Notes: a model not told the origin generated them from the sequence alone. A stretch of 64,000 nt of DNA from Flavobacterium sp. N1736 (GCF_025947065.1 NZ_CP109994.1:1860001-1924000), one strand, 5' to 3'. Counted from the stretch's first letter, positions 1 to 9,282 are shown. A program made the numbers and translations.

Positions 1-926
1 AAAAAGCAGGAAGCGAACTTAACGATTACTCGAAATGGGTTAGCACCGTAGAAATTGGCGAAGGCTGCGACGATCACGATACAGATAAAGTAGAATATCA
101 TGCACAAGGCGCCGGAGAAAATTTGGTAATGAGCGGCGGAGATTTTGAAAATTTCGACAAACCAAGACCGGAATTAAGCCCGGCAATGGAAGGACAACTA
201 AAAGAAGTTTTATCATTATTAATAAAAAACAGATGGCCGTTTAGAATTCACGCTACTTATAATGAAAGCATTACAAGATTCTTAAATGTAATTGAAGATA
301 TTAATAAAGAAACGCCACTAAACGGACTTTTATGGTTTTTCGATCACGGAGAAACCGTTTCCCTGGAAAATTTAAAACGTATTAAAGCTTTAAACGGCGG
401 ATTAGCAATTCAACACAGAATGGCGTATCAGGGAGAAAGTTTTATAAAAAGATATGGAAAAACGGCTGCTGCAAACACGGTTCCGCTTAAAAAGATACTC
501 GAAATGGGCATCAAAGTTGGAATGGGGACCGACGGAACTCGTGTTGCCAGCTATAATCCGTGGGTTGGTTTGTATTGGTTAACAACCGGAAAAACACTTG
601 GCGGCTTGAAATATATGGCAGACGAAAATATTCAGGACAGAACAGCGGCCTTAAAATTATTTACTTACGGAAGTGCCCAATTGATTAATTTAGAAAAAGA
701 TCGCGGAATGCTTACTGCAGATAAATTAGCAGATTTTGCGATTCTTTCTGATGATTATTTCAACACTCCCGAAGAAAAAATTCTAAACATAGAATCGGAA
801 CTTACAGTTGTAAACGGAAAAGTTGTTTATGCCGATAATGACTTTAGAACATTTGCACAGCCAACTCCAAAAGCCATTCCGGATTGGAGTCCTGTAAACT
901 ATTTTGGAGGTTATCAAAAAAACTAA
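1..926 (+). CDS. Amidohydrolase (YtcJ-like, C-terminal part; gene begins left of window)
   Basis: The reading frame is open from base 3, so this is the C-terminal ~308 residues of a larger enzyme. The sequence resembles the metal-dependent amidohydrolase superfamily of the YtcJ type. It has an HATYNE segment, a late GTDGTR motif that would supply the catalytic aspartate, and the typical C-terminal return to a small beta domain (KLADFAILSDD, VVNGKVVY). Substrate is not predictable. The next gene, an outer-membrane porin, begins 4 bases after the stop, so the two are probably co-transcribed. Family call is confident, substrate unknown. Confidence 0.8.
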   Translation, partial: KAGSELNDYSKWVSTVEIGEGCDDHDTDKVEYHAQGAGENLVMSGGDFENFDKPRPELSPAMEGQLKEVLSLLIKNRWPFRIHATYNESITRFLNVIEDINKETPLNGLLWFFDHGETVSLENLKRIKALNGGLAIQHRMAYQGESFIKRYGKTAAANTVPLKKILEMGIKVGMGTDGTRVASYNPWVGLYWLTTGKTLGGLKYMADENIQDRTAALKLFTYGSAQLINLEKDRGMLTADKLADFAILSDDYFNTPEEKILNIESELTVVNGKVVYADNDFRTFAQPTPKAIPDWSPVNYFGGYQKN

Positions 927-930
927 AATC

Positions 931-2307
931 ATGAAATCGCCCCTAAATATATTCCGATTATTGTTGCTTTTGGGATTCATTTATTCCGCAAACGCGCAAC
1001 AAAACCCCGTATTCCAAAAGCTGCGATATGACGATGATGTAACTTATTTAAAAGATTCAGCTAAAAACTGGTACGAGAAAATCAAATACATTCCGTTAAG
1101 TCAAAATAGTAAATATTACGCAAGCATTGGCGGCGAAGCAAGATGGCAATATACGTATACCGTAAATGACAAATGGGGCGATGAATCTGATGAAGGCGAC
1201 GGTTATTTACTTTCCCGTTATTTGCTTCATGCCGATGCTCATTTGGGTGCTTTCAGAACCTTTGTAGAGTTGCAAAGCAGTTTGGCAAACAGCAAAATTG
1301 ATCCAAGTCCCGTTGATGAAAATCAGCTGGATTTTCATCAGGCATTTTTAGATATTGATTTTATTAAAAATGAAAACGAACGGCTTACATTACGATCCGG
1401 AAGACAGGAGATGTCGTACGGATCACAGCGCTTAATTGCCGTTCGTGAAGGTCCGAATAGTAGATTAGCGTTTGATGCCGTAAAACTATTTTATAAAAAA
1501 AACAATTGGCAAACAGATGCCTTTTTCACACATCCAATTGCCAATAAACCTGGGACTTTTAATGATCGTTTTAATGAAAATGCCCAATTTTGGGGAAGTT
1601 ACACCGTTATTCATAAAGTGCCTTTTATACAAAATATTGATTTGTATTATTTAGGATTATGGAAAAGCCGCGCCGTTTTTGATGACGCTATCGGAGAAGA
1701 AAACCGTCAGTCTATAGGAACCCGAATCTGGAAAAATAAAGGAAACTGGAAATATGATTTTGAAGGATTATATCAATTTGGAAACATAAATCAGAAAACA
1801 ATTTCTGCATGGACACTTTCATCTTTTGCCTGTTATACTTTCGAAAACATAAAATTTAGTCCTGAAATTGGTTTAAAAACAGAGATCATTTCGGGAGATA
1901 AAAATGCAGATGATAATCATTTACAAACCTTTAATCCTTTATATCCAAGAGGCGCTTATTTTGGATTAGTGGCTTTAATTGGTCCGTCAAATTTAATCGA
2001 TATTCACCCTTCTATTAGTTTAAATTTAAACGAAAAACTGGCTCTCGGATTTGATTATGATATTTTCTGGAGACAAACTTTAAGTGACGGAATATATGCG
2101 CCAAATATGCAATTATTATATTCCGGAAAGGATACAACAGAACGTTTTATAGGTTCTCAATTGATTTCAAATTTAGATTATACGGCAAATAATTTTTTGT
2201 CGTTTACCTTAGAAACCGGCTGGTTTAATGCAGGTTCGTTTTTAAAAGAAGTGGGGACAGGAAAAGATTATTATTACGCCGCTTTGACCGCTCAATTTAA
2301 ATTCTAA
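931..2307 (+). CDS. Alginate-export-type outer-membrane beta-barrel porin
   Basis: 458 residues with a signal peptide (hydrophobic LLLLLGFIYSANAQ, cut after ANA). The mature part has alternating aromatic strands typical of the alginate_exp family: GGEARWQYTYTVNDKWGD, then LLSRYLLHADAHLGAFRTFVELQS, RSGRQEMSYGSQRLIAVREG, and a terminal aromatic strand ending AQFKF. I chose the ATG at 931 because the upstream in-frame ATG (904) lies inside the preceding gene and would push the signal peptide inward. It probably forms a diffusion channel for an anionic or organic solute; alginate itself is not implied. Likely in an operon with the amidohydrolase. Confidence 0.82.
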   Translation: MKSPLNIFRLLLLLGFIYSANAQQNPVFQKLRYDDDVTYLKDSAKNWYEKIKYIPLSQNSKYYASIGGEARWQYTYTVNDKWGDESDEGDGYLLSRYLLHADAHLGAFRTFVELQSSLANSKIDPSPVDENQLDFHQAFLDIDFIKNENERLTLRSGRQEMSYGSQRLIAVREGPNSRLAFDAVKLFYKKNNWQTDAFFTHPIANKPGTFNDRFNENAQFWGSYTVIHKVPFIQNIDLYYLGLWKSRAVFDDAIGEENRQSIGTRIWKNKGNWKYDFEGLYQFGNINQKTISAWTLSSFACYTFENIKFSPEIGLKTEIISGDKNADDNHLQTFNPLYPRGAYFGLVALIGPSNLIDIHPSISLNLNEKLALGFDYDIFWRQTLSDGIYAPNMQLLYSGKDTTERFIGSQLISNLDYTANNFLSFTLETGWFNAGSFLKEVGTGKDYYYAALTAQFKF

Positions 2308-2331
2308 ATTTGTATCAAACCAAATTACAAA

Positions 2332-2892
2332 ATGGAGAAAAAATATTCCGTTGCCATTTATCCTTCACAAGATGTAATTGATGCTGTGAAAACGATGAAG
2401 GATTATTTAAAAAGTAAAATAGAATGGTATAACAGCTGTAATTCTGTGGCACATATTACAATTTGTGAATTTACAATTGATGATTCGCAAATTGATAAAT
2501 ACAAACAGAAACTTTTTAAAATTTGTGATACGTTTATTCCTTTTCAGGTAAGTTTAGATCATTTCGGATCTTATGTAAACGGTGCTTTTTTTATTGCTCC
2601 AAACGAAGATTCTGGAAATCGTTTAAAGTCTATCATGAAAAAAACTCAGGAAACTTTAAAACCTTTAAAACTCAAAAAGAGTGACGATCCTCATATGTCA
2701 ATTGGTCGGAAATTAATTCCTGAAAATCTTAAAATTGCATCACAGCTTTTTACAACTATAGAAATTGATTTTTCGTGTTGCGAAATTGTATTGCGTGAAC
2801 TGGATCCGGTTAAGAAACAGTTTTTTGTTATTGATACTTTTTCTTTTGGCAGTAATCCACAACCGGAATTGATTCAGGGAAGTTTGTTTTAA
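2332..2892 (+). CDS. 2H phosphoesterase (2'-5' RNA ligase / cyclic phosphodiesterase-like)
   Basis: 186 residues carrying the two HxT/S signatures of the 2H superfamily: HIT at residues 41-43 and HMS at 121-123, each following a hydrophobic strand. The N-terminal KKYSVAIYPSQDVIDAV also fits LigT-like folds. Such proteins hydrolyse cyclic phosphodiesters or act on RNA ends; the real substrate here is unknown. It follows the porin by 24 bases and may be read through from it, although the functions are unrelated. Confidence 0.8.
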   Translation: MEKKYSVAIYPSQDVIDAVKTMKDYLKSKIEWYNSCNSVAHITICEFTIDDSQIDKYKQKLFKICDTFIPFQVSLDHFGSYVNGAFFIAPNEDSGNRLKSIMKKTQETLKPLKLKKSDDPHMSIGRKLIPENLKIASQLFTTIEIDFSCCEIVLRELDPVKKQFFVIDTFSFGSNPQPELIQGSLF

Positions 2893-2902
2893 CCGCATTT
2901 TT

Positions 2903-3006
2903 TTGTCATTTCGACAAAGGAGAAATCGCACACGTAACTCGACAAAGATTGGCAACTAATTATGCGGAGTTTCGTGTGTGATCCTTCCTCCGTCAGGATG
3001 ATAAAA
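2903..3006. repeat. REP-like imperfect palindrome, copy 1
   Basis: An imperfect inverted repeat of ~100 bp starting TCATTTCGACAAAGGAGAAA, with a middle GACAAAGATTGGC and a right arm GTGTGTGATCCTTCCTCCG. Related sequences lie at 16717-16823 and 37254-37360, with partial copies at 4117-4160 and 36451-36490. It is non-coding and placed after a stop codon. Likely a dispersed genomic repeat. Confidence 0.7.
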
Positions 3007-3047
3007 CAAAGAAAACCTAAACTAAAAAAACTCTTTATTATTTTTCG

Positions 3048-3055
3048 TATATTTG
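3048..3055 (+). promoter_or_regulatory. Bacteroidota -7 element (TATATTTG)
   Basis: TATATTTG matches the TAnnTTTG consensus and lies 19 bases before the ATG of the AraC-type regulator. No clear TTTG -33 box is visible at the usual spacing. Confidence 0.45.
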
Positions 3056-3074
3056 AATTTTACAATTCACTCTT

Positions 3075-3998
3075 ATGAAATCACTAGATTCATTTTATCA
3101 GGATATTACCGAAGGTTCATTAATTGAACCAAATTCTTTATTACCAAACGACATTAAAAAAGAAATTGGTCATTTTAATGTTTTTGACATTAAAGAACTT
3201 TATGAAAGGCTTAAAGAAAAACCCGGAATGCCTTATGACAGAAGAGCTTATTATAAAATAAGTTTAATTCGCGGTAAAAATAAAGCGGAGTATGCCGATA
3301 AAATAATCGAAATCGAAAAACAGGGACTTTTATTTGCAACACCAAAAATTCCGTACAATTATCTTCCGCAGGACACCAATCAATCCGGGCAGTTTTGTGT
3401 TTTTACAAGTGAATTTTTATCGAAAAACAAAAGCGGAATTGATCTTGACGAACTTCCAATTTTCGCTTCAGACGGTTATCCTATTTTTCAGCTTACCGAT
3501 GATGAAGTTTCAGAAGTTGAATTGATTTTCAATAAAATACAAAAAGAAATCAATTCCGATTATGTCTATAAATACGATTTAATTCGAAATTATGTCGCTG
3601 AATTAATTCACTTTGGACAAAAATTACAACCTATAACGGCGTTATATTCCAAACATAATTCTGCTGCCAGAGTTTCCTCTCTATTTGCTGAATTATTAGA
3701 AAGGCAATTCCCAATAGAATCTCCGCATCAGCGATTAGAACTGAGAACTGCTAAAGATTTTGCCGAAAGATTATCCGTTCACGTAAACCATCTCAATAAA
3801 GTTTTAAAAGAAAATACAGGAAAAACAACAACCGAATTGATCAGCAGCCGATTGACAAATGAAGCCAAAATCCTTTTAAAACAAACGGATTGGAACATTT
3901 CTGAAATTGCCTATTCTCTAGGTTTTGAAGAATTGGCGCATTTTTCTAACTTCTTCAAAAAACAAACTACGTTTACGCCTTTAGCTTTTAGATTGTAA
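3075..3998 (+). CDS. AraC-family transcriptional regulator
   Basis: 307 residues. The C-terminal ~100 residues form the paired helix-turn-helix of AraC/XylS proteins: TAKDFAERLSVHVNHLNKVL is the first HTH and WNISEIAYSLGFEELAHFSNFF the second, followed by the TPLAFR ending. The N-terminal ~190 residues are the sensor domain. It stands just upstream of two short-chain dehydrogenases on the same strand; AraC-SDR neighbourhoods often mean local control, but that is inference. Confidence 0.88.
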   Translation: MKSLDSFYQDITEGSLIEPNSLLPNDIKKEIGHFNVFDIKELYERLKEKPGMPYDRRAYYKISLIRGKNKAEYADKIIEIEKQGLLFATPKIPYNYLPQDTNQSGQFCVFTSEFLSKNKSGIDLDELPIFASDGYPIFQLTDDEVSEVELIFNKIQKEINSDYVYKYDLIRNYVAELIHFGQKLQPITALYSKHNSAARVSSLFAELLERQFPIESPHQRLELRTAKDFAERLSVHVNHLNKVLKENTGKTTTELISSRLTNEAKILLKQTDWNISEIAYSLGFEELAHFSNFFKKQTTFTPLAFRL

Positions 3999-4009
3999 AT
4001 TAATAATTT

Positions 4010-4086
4010 TAGAGTTTAGATTTTAGAGTTTAGATTTTAGATTTTAGAGTTTAGATTGTTGATTTTAGATTGTTGATTTTAGATTA
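4010..4086. repeat. Short tandem repeat rich in TTTAGA
   Basis: About eight irregular copies of GTTTAGATTTTAGA-type units between the AraC gene and the first SDR gene. A related run (TAAAATCTAAAG units) occurs at 47772-47830. The rest of the 3999-4310 gap holds a partial REP copy (4117-4160) and a -7 promoter element. Confidence 0.75.
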
Positions 4087-4116
4087 CTGTAACACAATTC
4101 ATTACCACAAAGTTGG

Positions 4117-4160
4117 TGTCATTGCGAGGAACGAAGCAACCACACTAATAAAAGACACTT
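4117..4160. repeat. Partial dispersed repeat (GTCATTGCGAGGAACGAAGC)
   Basis: GTCATTGCGAGGAACGAAGCAACC is a half-palindrome also found three times in the tandem array at 47311-47771. This identifies it as a genome-dispersed element, not a site specific to this locus. Confidence 0.65.
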
Positions 4161-4285
4161 TGTGGATTCAGCAAAAGAATTTGAATTTTTAAATTTGAAA
4201 TTTATATTTTGAATTTATAAAATCCTGATTTGAATTTTGCAAACATCGATTTGATATTTACAATTCCCCAAACCTACTTCGCTCC

Positions 4286-4293
4286 TACCTTTG
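4286..4293 (+). promoter_or_regulatory. Bacteroidota -7 element (TACCTTTG)
   Basis: TACCTTTG fits TAnnTTTG and lies 17 bases before the ATG at 4311, a normal distance for a short leader. A -33 TTTG at proper spacing is not evident. Confidence 0.4.
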
Positions 4294-4310
4294 TCTTATC
4301 AATTTAAAAA

Positions 4311-5045
4311 ATGAAAAAGATGAAATTATCAAACAACAAAATTCTGATTACCGGTGGTGCAACTGGTATCGGACTTGGACTTACGCAACGATTTATTGAA
4401 GAAAATAATACTGTAATCATTTGTGGCCGACGTGAATCTGTTTTAAATGAAGTGAAAGCAAAATTTCCCTCAGTAATTACAAAAGTCTGCGATTTATCTG
4501 ATGAAAAAGATCGTGTTGCTCTTTATAATTGGATTGCAGAAAATCACAGCGATTTGAATGTTTTAGTGAACAATGCAGGAATTCAAAAATGGATTTCTGT
4601 AGATGATAACAATTTTTACGAAAGCATGAAAAGTGAAATTGCTACAAATATTGAAGCTCCTTTACATTTAACTTCTCTGTTTATAAACTTAAAATCGCTT
4701 ACAACGGTAATGAACGTAACTTCAGGATTGGCATTCTCGCCATTTGCAAAAGTTCCTGTTTATTCAGCTACAAAAGCATTTTTCCGTTCGTTTACGTTAT
4801 CGCTTCGCCATTTATTAAAATCAAAAAATATTGAAGTAATCGAGATTATTCCGCCTGCATTAAATACAGATCTTGGCGGTGTTGGTTTACACGACGCGCA
4901 TCCAAGTGTAAGTGATTTTATTATTTCAATTTTCGATCAATTAGAACAAGGCAGAAACGAACTTACTTTCGGAACCAGCGAAACGAGATTAAATGCAAGC
5001 GCAGAAGATTTGAGAAATCATTTTAATGCAATGCATTCTAATTAA
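4311..5045 (+). CDS. Short-chain dehydrogenase/reductase (DltE-like)
   Basis: 244 residues of the classical SDR fold. The cofactor motif TGGATGIG is at 14-21, NNAG at 87-90, the catalytic Ser is near 138 (NVTSG), and the YSATK catalytic Tyr/Lys are at 151/155. The layout and length (ending RLNASAEDLRNHFNAM) resemble DltE-like oxidoreductases. Substrate unknown. A second start two codons later (MKLSNN) is possible. Likely regulated together with the AraC gene upstream. Confidence 0.88.
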   Translation: MKKMKLSNNKILITGGATGIGLGLTQRFIEENNTVIICGRRESVLNEVKAKFPSVITKVCDLSDEKDRVALYNWIAENHSDLNVLVNNAGIQKWISVDDNNFYESMKSEIATNIEAPLHLTSLFINLKSLTTVMNVTSGLAFSPFAKVPVYSATKAFFRSFTLSLRHLLKSKNIEVIEIIPPALNTDLGGVGLHDAHPSVSDFIISIFDQLEQGRNELTFGTSETRLNASAEDLRNHFNAMHSN

Positions 5046-5070
5046 GAAATTTAAACACATATAAAGATAT

Positions 5071-5354
5071 TTCACACAGATTTAGCAGATAAAGCAGATT
5101 TTTAATCATGTTAATCCTTTAATCTGTGACTATATTTTTAAACACATAGAAACATAGCTTTTCAGTAACTTTATAAAAGGCATTTCATTTATTTAAATAC
5201 ACATAGAACGATGCGTTAGAAACTAGTTTCTTTTTACATTCTTTTTAATTCAAAATAAAATCTATGTTTCTATGTGTTTAATTTTTTCACGCAGATTTAG
5301 CAGATAAGGCAGATTTTTTAATCATGTTAAACCTTTAATCTGTGACTATATTTT
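5071..5354. repeat. Pair of ~70-bp direct repeats around an inverted repeat
   Basis: The intergenic stretch between the two SDR genes holds a ~70-bp sequence at 5071-5140 (starting TTCACACAGATTTAGCAG) repeated almost perfectly at 5286-5354. Between them an 18-bp inverted repeat, AAACACATAGAAACATAG, occurs at 5140-5157 and as its complement at 5262-5279. No ORF is supported here. Confidence 0.8.
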
Positions 5355-5388
5355 CAACACAAATAATCAAATTTAAAAACATTAAAAA

Positions 5389-6153
5389 ATGGCAGTAAAT
5401 ACAAAAATCGCTTTGGTAACAGGCGGAAGCAGAGGTTTAGGAAAAAATATGGCAATCGCCATTGCTAAAAAAGGAATTGATGTTGTTTTAACGTACAACA
5501 GTAAAAAAGACGAAGCAGATGCTGTCGTAAAAGAAATAGAAAATTTAGGTCAAAAAGCTGCTGCAATTCAGTTAAATGTGGCTGATTCAAGAACTTTTGA
5601 CGGCTTTTTTGAAGAAGTAAAAACCGCTTTAAAAAACACTTTTAAAACTGATAAATTTGATTTCTTAGTAAACAATGCCGGAATTGGTATTCATAATTCT
5701 TTTATTGGAACTACAGAAGCTGAATTTGACCAATTAACTAATATTCAGTTTAAAGGACCTTTCTTTTTAACGCAAAAAGCTTTAAATGTAATGAATGACG
5801 GCGGCGGAATTGTAAATATTTCTACTGGTTTGGCACGATTTTCATTCCCGGGTTATGCAGCGTATGCTTCTATGAAAGGCGCAATCGAAACCTTAACAAA
5901 ATATCAGGCGAAAGAATTAGGAGAAAGAAAAATCAGAGCAAATGTTGTGGCTCCAGGTGCCATAGAAACTGATTTTGGCGGCGGAGTTGTTCGCGATAAT
6001 GAACAATTAAACAAAAACTTAGCTTCAATAACCGCTTTAGGCAGAGTTGGTTTGCCAGACGATATTGGCGGCGTTGTTGCTTTTTTATGTACCGAAGAAG
6101 CCCGTTGGGTAAATGCGCAGCGCATCGAGGTTTCCGGCGGAATGAATTTGTAA
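5389..6153 (+). CDS. Short-chain dehydrogenase/reductase (FabG-like)
   Basis: 254 residues with TGGSRGLG at 11-18, NNAG at 95-98, catalytic Ser near 145 (NISTG), YASMK at 159-163, the VAPGAIETDF loop and the C-terminal SGGMNL typical of classical SDRs. It is an NAD(P)-dependent oxidoreductase of unknown substrate. A terminator follows directly. The same strand and shared flanking repeats link it to the SDR upstream, but 343 bases of repeat separate them, so a common transcript is uncertain. Confidence 0.9.
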   Translation: MAVNTKIALVTGGSRGLGKNMAIAIAKKGIDVVLTYNSKKDEADAVVKEIENLGQKAAAIQLNVADSRTFDGFFEEVKTALKNTFKTDKFDFLVNNAGIGIHNSFIGTTEAEFDQLTNIQFKGPFFLTQKALNVMNDGGGIVNISTGLARFSFPGYAAYASMKGAIETLTKYQAKELGERKIRANVVAPGAIETDFGGGVVRDNEQLNKNLASITALGRVGLPDDIGGVVAFLCTEEARWVNAQRIEVSGGMNL

Positions 6154-6175
6154 TAGTATAAAGTCCACGATCATT

Positions 6176-6208
6176 AAACCCGACAAGTTTTTAAAACCTG
6201 TCGGGTTT
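6176..6208. terminator. Bidirectional terminator hairpin
   Basis: AAACCCGACAAG / CCTGTCGGGTTT arms close a short loop, between the convergent SDR gene and the PepSY-like gene. The same stem recurs at 6814 and 50013, a stock terminator sequence in this genome. Confidence 0.75.
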
Positions 6209-6217
6209 GTTATTTTA

Positions 6218-6688
6218 TTATAGGAAACTAATTTCAATTCTTTTAATAAATTCACCGTCTTTATCGAAGACTACATTATAAAGTTTTTTATCTTTTTTTA
6301 TTTCAGCAATATAAGTTTCTGAGTTAGTATCGTCAATCTTGTTTAAAATTTTACCAACTGGCTGCACTTTGCCTTTAGCCGGATAATTTTTTTTCAGGTA
6401 CGTTTGGGCTTTTAAAGGCAGTTTCGCAATTAGAATTTGTGTTTTTAAAGACTTAAAAACACCATTGCTGTCATAAAGTGCAAATGCTTTGTTTTTTGCC
6501 GTTGTATTAAATGTCGCTTCAAAATAAACATCATCACTTTTGCCATACTCTATAGACCAAGAAGCAATTTTTTTAGGATTTTGTTTTTCAAAAGCTATAG
6601 TAACAGCATCTGGCGGTACCAGTACACCTTTTTGTGCTATTAAGAAACTGCTGCATAAAAAAGCTATAAGTAATAAAATGTTTTTCAT
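6218..6688 (-). CDS. Secreted PepSY-like protein (DUF2874 type), copy 1
   Basis: 156 residues with a signal peptide (ILLLIAFLCSSFLIAQ). The mature protein has the pattern AFEKQNPKKIASWSIEYGKSD, then LKAQTYLKKNYPAKG and YNVVFDKDGEFI, as in Bacteroidota PepSY-like periplasmic proteins. It is a clear paralog of the next gene upstream (6882-7355). Function unknown. Each copy has its own terminator downstream, so they may be separate transcripts. Confidence 0.75.
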   Translation of the reverse strand: MKNILLLIAFLCSSFLIAQKGVLVPPDAVTIAFEKQNPKKIASWSIEYGKSDDVYFEATFNTTAKNKAFALYDSNGVFKSLKTQILIAKLPLKAQTYLKKNYPAKGKVQPVGKILNKIDDTNSETYIAEIKKDKKLYNVVFDKDGEFIKRIEISFL

Positions 6689-6813
6689 TTTTAAATTTTA
6701 ATTTATATAGCCGCAAATAACGGAATTAAATTCCTTATTCATATAATAAAAATAGATAAAATTCTTACATTTTTAAATAATGATTCAACCGATTAATATT
6801 TTTTTATAAAACA

Positions 6814-6844
6814 AAACCCGACAAGTATTGAACTTGTCGGGTTT
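6814..6844. terminator. Terminator hairpin
   Basis: AAACCCGACAAG and CTTGTCGGGTTT form a 12-bp perfect stem between the two PepSY-like genes, serving the upstream copy on the minus strand. Confidence 0.75.
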
Positions 6845-6881
6845 GTCATTTTAAATATAGTTTGAATTAGTAAGCTTGTTT

Positions 6882-7355
6882 TTAATCTTTTTGAATGATG
6901 ACATCAAAACCTCCATTTTTATCAAATACAACATCATAAAATTTTGATTCTTTTTCTATTATAACTTCATAAGTTGTTTTGTTTTTATAATCAACCACAG
7001 CTGCAATTTCGCGAACTGCTTTGGCCGGATAATTTTTCTTTAGATAAGCCTGCGCTTTCTGCGGAAGCTGGCTCAACGGAATTTGCAATTCATAAGCCTT
7101 TAAAATCCCCAAATTATCATAAACCGCCAATGCCTCAGCATTTGTATCTGTCTTAAATTTTGCTTCGTATCTAATTTCATCATTATCATCACCAACATAA
7201 TCAATTGCCCAGATCGGCTTTTTATTTGGGTATTCTTTTTCAAAAGTAAATCGAACTTTTTCCGGTGGTGTGATTTCTCCTGTAGGCATAATTCCATTTT
7301 GCGCCATCAAATAATTGGCACATAAAAGAACAAGAGTAAAAATTACGTTTTTCAT
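6882..7355 (-). CDS. Secreted PepSY-like protein (DUF2874 type), copy 2
   Basis: 157 residues, signal peptide ending NYLMAQ. It shares with its downstream paralog the VRFTFEKEYPNKKPIWAIDY segment, the LPQKAQAYLKKNYPAK helix and the FYDVVFDKNGGF strand. Tandem duplication is the simplest explanation. It lies next to a LytS/LytR-type system on the same strand; a 137-bp gap separates them. Function unknown. Confidence 0.75.
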   Translation of the reverse strand: MKNVIFTLVLLCANYLMAQNGIMPTGEITPPEKVRFTFEKEYPNKKPIWAIDYVGDDNDEIRYEAKFKTDTNAEALAVYDNLGILKAYELQIPLSQLPQKAQAYLKKNYPAKAVREIAAVVDYKNKTTYEVIIEKESKFYDVVFDKNGGFDVIIQKD

Positions 7356-7492
7356 GGTTTCAATATTTAAATTAAAAACTTAAAGACGTAATAAAAGTAT
7401 TACTATTTAATGAAATATAAAAATTTATAATTTTTAAAGTCACCGTTTTTAGTCTCAGTCTTCAGTTTCTGTTTCAGACGCAAAACTTATAA

Positions 7493-8191
7493 CTACTTTT
7501 TAAGTCTGTCAGAAAGTTCTCTTTTATAAGTAATCCCAATTGGTAATTTTTCTTTTTTGATGACAACGAAATCTTTCTCGGTTTCATCAATTTTATCGAG
7601 CGCTACAATATATGATTTATGGATTCGCATAAAGTTTTTCTCCGGAAGGCATTTTTCAAATTCACTGGTTGTAATCGATGCCAGATACGTTCGCTTTGTC
7701 GTGTGCAATTTCACATAATTTCCAAAACTTTGAGCATACAAAAGCTGATCCAGTTCAATATCAACAAAATAGCCATCTATTTTTACGCTTACCGAATTCA
7801 CTATTACTTCGTCTTCCTTGGCTTTTACATTTTCAGTTCCAAAAAAACGATCAACCGCTTTTAAAAATCTCGGAAAATAAATAGGCTTCAAAAGATAATC
7901 AATAACGCCGTAATCATAGCTTTCTAAAGCAAATTCAGAATAAGCAGTTGTTAAAATAGTTTTGGGATGTGTTGGAATAATTTTTAATAATTCCATTCCT
8001 GAAATCTCCGGCATATTAATATCCAAAAACATCAAATCGACTTTATTATCCCGAAGATAATCCATTGCTTCAATACCATTATAGCCTTGAAAAACCAACT
8101 CTAATTGCGGATTTTGTTTGATATAATTCGCCAAAACATAATGCGCAGCCGGCTCATCATCAACAATAATGCATTTTTTTGGTTCTTTCAT
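7493..8191 (-). CDS. LytTR-family response regulator
   Basis: 232 residues. The receiver domain (1-120) has the acidic pair DD at 11-12, phospho-acceptor D57 (LMFLDINMPE) and a late Lys (LLKP). The C-terminal LytTR DNA-binding domain starts near 125, with the characteristic FMRIHKSYIVAL segment. The start ATG overlaps the stop of the kinase gene by one base, so the pair is translationally coupled. It probably controls the divergent efflux operon at 9394. Confidence 0.92.
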   Translation of the reverse strand: MKEPKKCIIVDDEPAAHYVLANYIKQNPQLELVFQGYNGIEAMDYLRDNKVDLMFLDINMPEISGMELLKIIPTHPKTILTTAYSEFALESYDYGVIDYLLKPIYFPRFLKAVDRFFGTENVKAKEDEVIVNSVSVKIDGYFVDIELDQLLYAQSFGNYVKLHTTKRTYLASITTSEFEKCLPEKNFMRIHKSYIVALDKIDETEKDFVVIKKEKLPIGITYKRELSDRLKK

Positions 8192-9228
8192 TATACAAGC
8201 TTTTTCAGTTGTAATTTCAAATCTACGATGTAGGTATTTTTATCATTCTGAATATTTAATTTATAGTCTTTTCCATAAATCAAATTCAAACGTTCAATCG
8301 TATTTTTTAATCCGATTTTAGTCGAAACAACATCCGTTTTTTTCGTCGGAATTGAGTTTACAATATGCAAATGCAGCAAACCGTTTTCGACTGTTACAAT
8401 AATACGAACAAAACATTTTTCGATAGCGCAGGTTCCGTGTTTAAATGCGTTTTCTATAAACGCAATCAACAGCATTGGCGATACTTTATAGGTATTTTCA
8501 TTGTCAATTTTACAATCGTATGTAATATCGCAGCGATATCCCACACGTTCTTTTTCAAGCTGCACATAACTGTTTATAAACTCCAGTTCATCTTCTAAAG
8601 ATACACATTGTTTATTATTACTTTCTAACTGATAACGCATTAATTGCGATACTTTCATAATCAAATCCGGCGTTCTGTCCGGAAATTCAAGACTGATTCC
8701 GTACAGCGTATTAAAAGTATTGAATAAAAAATGCGGATTTAATTGTCCTTTTAAAGAATTCAGCTGCATTTGGTTGAACAGCAACGTTTCATCGGTTTGT
8801 TTTCTGTGAATTCTGTAGAATTTAAAAACTATAATCGGACTCAAGATACAAACCAAAGTTCCTAAAACACTTGCCAGTTGATACACATAACTTCTTTGAT
8901 GTGAATTTTGATATAAACGACAATTGCTAAACATGTCAAGCATTGTAATTTCATACAAAATGACCGAAAAAACAAAAACCCCAAATAGCGTTAATAGTAT
9001 ATAAGTTATGGGGCGACGGGTTTTAAATAATATCGGAAGCAGAAAAAAACGATTAAACTGGGCGTGCATATACAATATACAGTAAAAGAAAACGCCCATT
9101 GAAATGGAAGTAAAAGAACTAAATAACATCCAGTCATTTTTTAACGTATAAATTGTAAATGAAAAGGCAACAACGGCAATTTCCTGCCACCATTTGTTAT
9201 CCAATATGTTATCAAATTTTTTATTCAT
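8191..9228 (-). CDS. LytS-type sensor histidine kinase
   Basis: 345 residues. Four hydrophobic segments lie within the first 140 residues, then the His_kinase (PF06580) core GQLNPHFLFNTFNTLYG with phospho-accepting H166, and an ATPase part with LLIAFIENAFKHG (N box) and KIGLKNTIERL. It is an inner-membrane kinase partner of the LytTR regulator. The signal is unknown; position opposite an RND efflux operon suggests sensing a toxic compound or envelope stress. Confidence 0.9.
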   Translation of the reverse strand: MNKKFDNILDNKWWQEIAVVAFSFTIYTLKNDWMLFSSFTSISMGVFFYCILYMHAQFNRFFLLPILFKTRRPITYILLTLFGVFVFSVILYEITMLDMFSNCRLYQNSHQRSYVYQLASVLGTLVCILSPIIVFKFYRIHRKQTDETLLFNQMQLNSLKGQLNPHFLFNTFNTLYGISLEFPDRTPDLIMKVSQLMRYQLESNNKQCVSLEDELEFINSYVQLEKERVGYRCDITYDCKIDNENTYKVSPMLLIAFIENAFKHGTCAIEKCFVRIIVTVENGLLHLHIVNSIPTKKTDVVSTKIGLKNTIERLNLIYGKDYKLNIQNDKNTYIVDLKLQLKKLV

Positions 9229-9282
9229 TTTTAAAACTTAAATAGTTTACAAATTAACCACAATTATTTAATTAATATTTCC

